Shown: in pieces, positions 5,533 to 7,528 of the stretch
How positions within the stretch are numbered: the stretch's first letter is position 1
Layout of the letters: each line of letters begins with the position of its first letter
From: Candidatus Izemoplasmatales bacterium
Lineage (GTDB): Bacteria > Bacillota_I > Bacilli_A > Izemoplasmatales > Hujiaoplasmataceae
Direction of reading: 5' to 3'
Assembly (NCBI GenBank): GCA_028694875.1
Contig: JAQVKB010000047.1
Span: 1-7,528 of the forward strand
Length of the DNA stretch: 7,528 nucleotides
Notes under the pieces: model-generated
Database searches by the model: none
What the model was told of the DNA's origin: nothing
The model's input: the letters and a program-made list of their open reading frames with translations, nothing else
Position numbers and translations under genes: made by a program

Positions 5533-5553
5533 GTTGTATTCACCTCAATGTCG

Positions 5554-5582
5554 ATTATACCAAAACCTTCACTGATTTCCAA
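5554..5582 (-). promoter_or_regulatory. Promoter of the lipoprotein-hydrolase operon
   Basis: On the minus strand TTGGAA (5577-5582) is followed by 17 nt and a perfect TATAAT (5554-5559). The -10 is extended by TGG immediately before it. It lies right after the T tract of the glycogen phosphorylase terminator and about 21 nt before the lipoprotein start codon, so the leader is short. Confidence 0.75.
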
Positions 5583-5584
5583 AG

Positions 5585-5615
5585 TAAAAAGAAAAGACCT
5601 TTCGAAAAAGGTCTT
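5585..5615 (-). terminator. glgP: Intrinsic terminator of glycogen phosphorylase gene
   Basis: A perfect 9-bp inverted repeat, AAGACCTTT (5594-5602) with AAAGGTCTT (5607-5615), encloses a CGAA tetraloop. On the minus strand it is followed by a T-rich tail (TTTTCTTTTT with the stem's last bases, down to about 5586). Its first arm overlaps two bases of the glgP stop codon (5614-5616), so the hairpin begins directly at the end of the gene. Confidence 0.85.
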
Positions 5616-7528
5616 ATTGAATCGATGAAAGTTTCCAAATCTCCTTCGCGTATTCTCGAATCGATCGGTCGGAAGAGAAGATACCGCTTTTGGCGATGTT
5701 GATCAAAGCCATTTTTGCCCATTGATGTTTGTCGCGATACTGACGATTCGCGGCTTCATGCGCTGAAGCATAAGAATCAAAATCGCGAAGCACAAAATAG
5801 GTGTCATCATAGACCAAACGATTGAAAATATCGCGGAATTCGTCTTTGTCGACTTGATCGAAGAATCCGTCCACAAGTTGATCGAGCACAAGATGAATTC
5901 GAGGATCATTTTCGTAGACTTCCTGAGAACGATAAATACGTTCTTTCATCAAACGATTGACTTCCTCGCTGTTCATGCCGAAGATAAAGATATTATCGTC
6001 GCCCACAAGCTCATGGATTTCAACATTCGCGCCATCCATCGTGCCAATCGTGACGGCCCCGTTCATCATGAACTTCATGTTCCCAGTGCCACTGGCTTCT
6101 TTGGAAGCTGTCGAGATTTGTTCGGAAAGATCCGCCGCAGGCATAATCGTTTCGGCATAGGTCACATTATAGTTTTCCACGAAAACCACCTTCAAATAAT
6201 CGGAAGTGTCCGGGTCATGATTGACCTTATCGGCAATCGTATTGATGAGTTTGATGACCTTTTTCGCGAAATAATAACTACCCGCAGCTTTCGCGCCGAA
6301 GATGAAGGAATGCGGAACATATTGCTCCCGGAAAGTCGATTCATTCTTCAGGCGATGATAAACATGCATAATATGAATCGCATTCAGCAATTGACGTTTG
6401 TACTCATGAAGGCGTTTGACTTGAATGTCAAAGACGCTATCCGGATTCAGCATAATCCCTTGTTCTTTGTAAATGCGTTCGGCGAGTGCGAGTTTCTTTT
6501 GCCGTTTGATGGCAAGGAATTTCTCTTGGACTTCTTTGTCCTCCACAAATTTCAAGAGGCGCGACAAATCTTCCATATGGGCATGATATTCCTTGCCAAT
6601 CGTGGCATCGAGCAACGCGGTCAATCCCGGATTCGAATGAAACAACCAACGACGATGGGTAATGCCATTAGTGACATTATGGAATTTCTCCGGGAACAGA
6701 TCATAGAACTCACGCATTTCGATGTTCTTGAGAATATCGGTATGCAGTTTTGCGACACCATTAACTGAGAACGATGCCACCAAACATAGATGGGCCATTT
6801 TGACAACGCCATCATGGATGATGGCCAATCGATTGATTTTATCAATTTGACCGTATCCTTGCTTTTCAAGCAATCCGACACAGAATCGACGGTTGATTTC
6901 TTCAATCAACTGATAGATTCGTGGCAACAACGGTTGGATAATGCCAATCGGCCATTTTTCGAGGGCTTCCGCGAGAATCGTGTGATTCGTATAGGCCGTA
7001 GCTTGCTTGGTAATGTCCCAAGCCTCATCCCACTCCATCTTTTCTTCATCCAACAAGATGCGCATCAATTCTGGAATGACGAGGGTCGGATGGGTATCAT
7101 TGATATGGAATACGACCTTTTCATGAAGGTTTGCCAAAGTGCCATATTTGGCTTTATGACGAGCACAAACACTTTTGACACCCGCGCTGCTAAAGAAATA
7201 TTGTTGCATCAAACGGAGACGTTTGCCATCATCGGTGGTATCGTCGGGATAGAGAAAACCGCTGATCCGTTCTAATTTCGATTCGTATTCGAACGCGGAT
7301 TGATTTTTGGGGTACTGCGTCGAAGGTTCCGCATTCCAAAGCCGCAAATAGGTGACGATGCCATTGCCTTCCCCAATGATTGGAACATCATAAGGAACCG
7401 CACGAATCATCTCATCGGGATGATAAACCATCCCTTCATCGTAATTGACATAGCCATAGAATGGAATATCTTGGGCTTCCTCTTCTTTGCGAATCTCCCA
7501 GACGTATCCATCGGCAAGCCAGTTGTCA
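5614..7528 (-). CDS. glgP: Glycogen/starch/maltodextrin phosphorylase, N-terminus outside window
   Basis: The last 637 codons are present; comparison with the family's usual length of about 800 residues suggests roughly 160-180 N-terminal residues lie beyond the right edge. The reading frame is open to the last base, and the part before the first internal Met (7429-7431) is also conserved (NWLADGYVWEIR), so that Met is not the start. The enzyme releases glucose-1-phosphate from alpha-1,4-glucans using phosphate and pyridoxal phosphate (family GT35, cytoplasmic). Landmarks are FHINDTHPTLVIPELMR, YTNHTILAEALEKWP, FHNVTNGITHRRWL, FDIQVKRLHEYKRQ, and SGTGNMKFMMNGAV with GTMDGANVEI. The PLP-binding lysine is in the codon at 6073-6075. 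No frameshift is seen. The stop TAA runs straight into a terminator hairpin. Product glucose-1-phosphate would feed the mutase at the left end of the window. Whether glycogen or maltodextrin is the substrate cannot be decided here. Confidence 0.97.
   Translation of the reverse strand, partial: DNWLADGYVWEIRKEEEAQDIPFYGYVNYDEGMVYHPDEMIRAVPYDVPIIGEGNGIVTYLRLWNAEPSTQYPKNQSAFEYESKLERISGFLYPDDTTDDGKRLRLMQQYFFSSAGVKSVCARHKAKYGTLANLHEKVVFHINDTHPTLVIPELMRILLDEEKMEWDEAWDITKQATAYTNHTILAEALEKWPIGIIQPLLPRIYQLIEEINRRFCVGLLEKQGYGQIDKINRLAIIHDGVVKMAHLCLVASFSVNGVAKLHTDILKNIEMREFYDLFPEKFHNVTNGITHRRWLFHSNPGLTALLDATIGKEYHAHMEDLSRLLKFVEDKEVQEKFLAIKRQKKLALAERIYKEQGIMLNPDSVFDIQVKRLHEYKRQLLNAIHIMHVYHRLKNESTFREQYVPHSFIFGAKAAGSYYFAKKVIKLINTIADKVNHDPDTSDYLKVVFVENYNVTYAETIMPAADLSEQISTASKEASGTGNMKFMMNGAVTIGTMDGANVEIHELVGDDNIFIFGMNSEEVNRLMKERIYRSQEVYENDPRIHLVLDQLVDGFFDQVDKDEFRDIFNRLVYDDTYFVLRDFDSYASAHEAANRQYRDKHQWAKMALINIAKSGIFSSDRSIREYAKEIWKLSSIQ

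Noticed and set aside
5854..6768. Long plus-strand open frame (304 codons) antisense to glycogen phosphorylase
   Set aside because: It lies entirely inside a well-conserved minus-strand gene, has no ribosome site or promoter of its own that I can see, and its peptide shows no family motif. It is a shadow of the codon bias of glgP.
6790..7275. Plus-strand open frame of 161 codons antisense to glgP
   Set aside because: It has the same explanation as the longer antisense frame: the real gene on the other strand is unmistakable through this stretch.
1..7528. Mobile element, CRISPR array, or defence/toxin system
   Set aside because: No direct-repeat array, transposase, integrase or nuclease motif was seen. 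Gene families and signals are all housekeeping-like and show no abrupt change in character.

Overview
The window is ordinary bacterial chromosome, fairly AT-rich by eye and densely packed. It carries eight complete or nearly complete genes plus the first 66 codons of a ninth. All are on the minus strand except one small membrane-protein gene. The gene families suggest a low-GC Gram-positive lineage (Bacillota, possibly a walled or wall-less relative of the Mollicutes that keeps the standard code): an FMN-riboswitch-controlled ECF substrate-binding protein RibU, Gram-positive-type lipoproteins, a PgcA-type phosphoglucomutase, and strong AGGAGG ribosome sites with TTGACA/TATAAT promoters. TGA is the stop codon of ribU and tryptophans are read from TGG, so the mycoplasma code (UGA = Trp) is not in use. 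I cannot name a genus.

Layout, left to right: (1) the start of a phosphoglucomutase/phosphomannomutase (1-199, minus) with its own promoter; (2) a two-gene minus-strand unit, a glycerophosphodiester phosphodiesterase followed after one base by a PsuK-like PfkB-family kinase, with an extended -10 promoter upstream and a hairpin/T-tract terminator downstream; (3) a single plus-strand gene for an uncharacterised two-TM membrane protein (2104-2853); (4) a hairpin shared by the two convergent ends at about 2900; (5) an FMN-riboswitch operon (minus): promoter, aptamer, terminator, ribU, and a thioredoxin-like lipoprotein overlapping ribU by 4 nt; (6) a minus-strand unit of a lipoprotein and a cyclase/kynurenine-formamidase-family metal hydrolase overlapping by 8 nt; (7) glycogen phosphorylase (5614 to beyond 7528, minus), N-terminus outside the window. 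No gene-free stretch exceeds 300 bases. The longest (3936-4148) is filled by the riboswitch and its promoter.

How the parts may fit: glycogen phosphorylase makes glucose-1-phosphate and the mutase would convert it to glucose-6-phosphate, so the two ends of the window belong to one pathway although they are in separate transcription units. GDPD and the PsuK-like kinase look like salvage of phospholipid head groups and modified nucleosides. RibU imports riboflavin and is shut off by FMN.

I found no CRISPR array, transposon, prophage, tRNA or rRNA. The most interesting items are the pairing of a flavin importer with a surface thioredoxin-like lipoprotein under an FMN riboswitch, the legible antiterminator of that riboswitch, and the lipoprotein-hydrolase pair that has no visible terminator before the riboswitch promoter. 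None amounts to a clearly new system.
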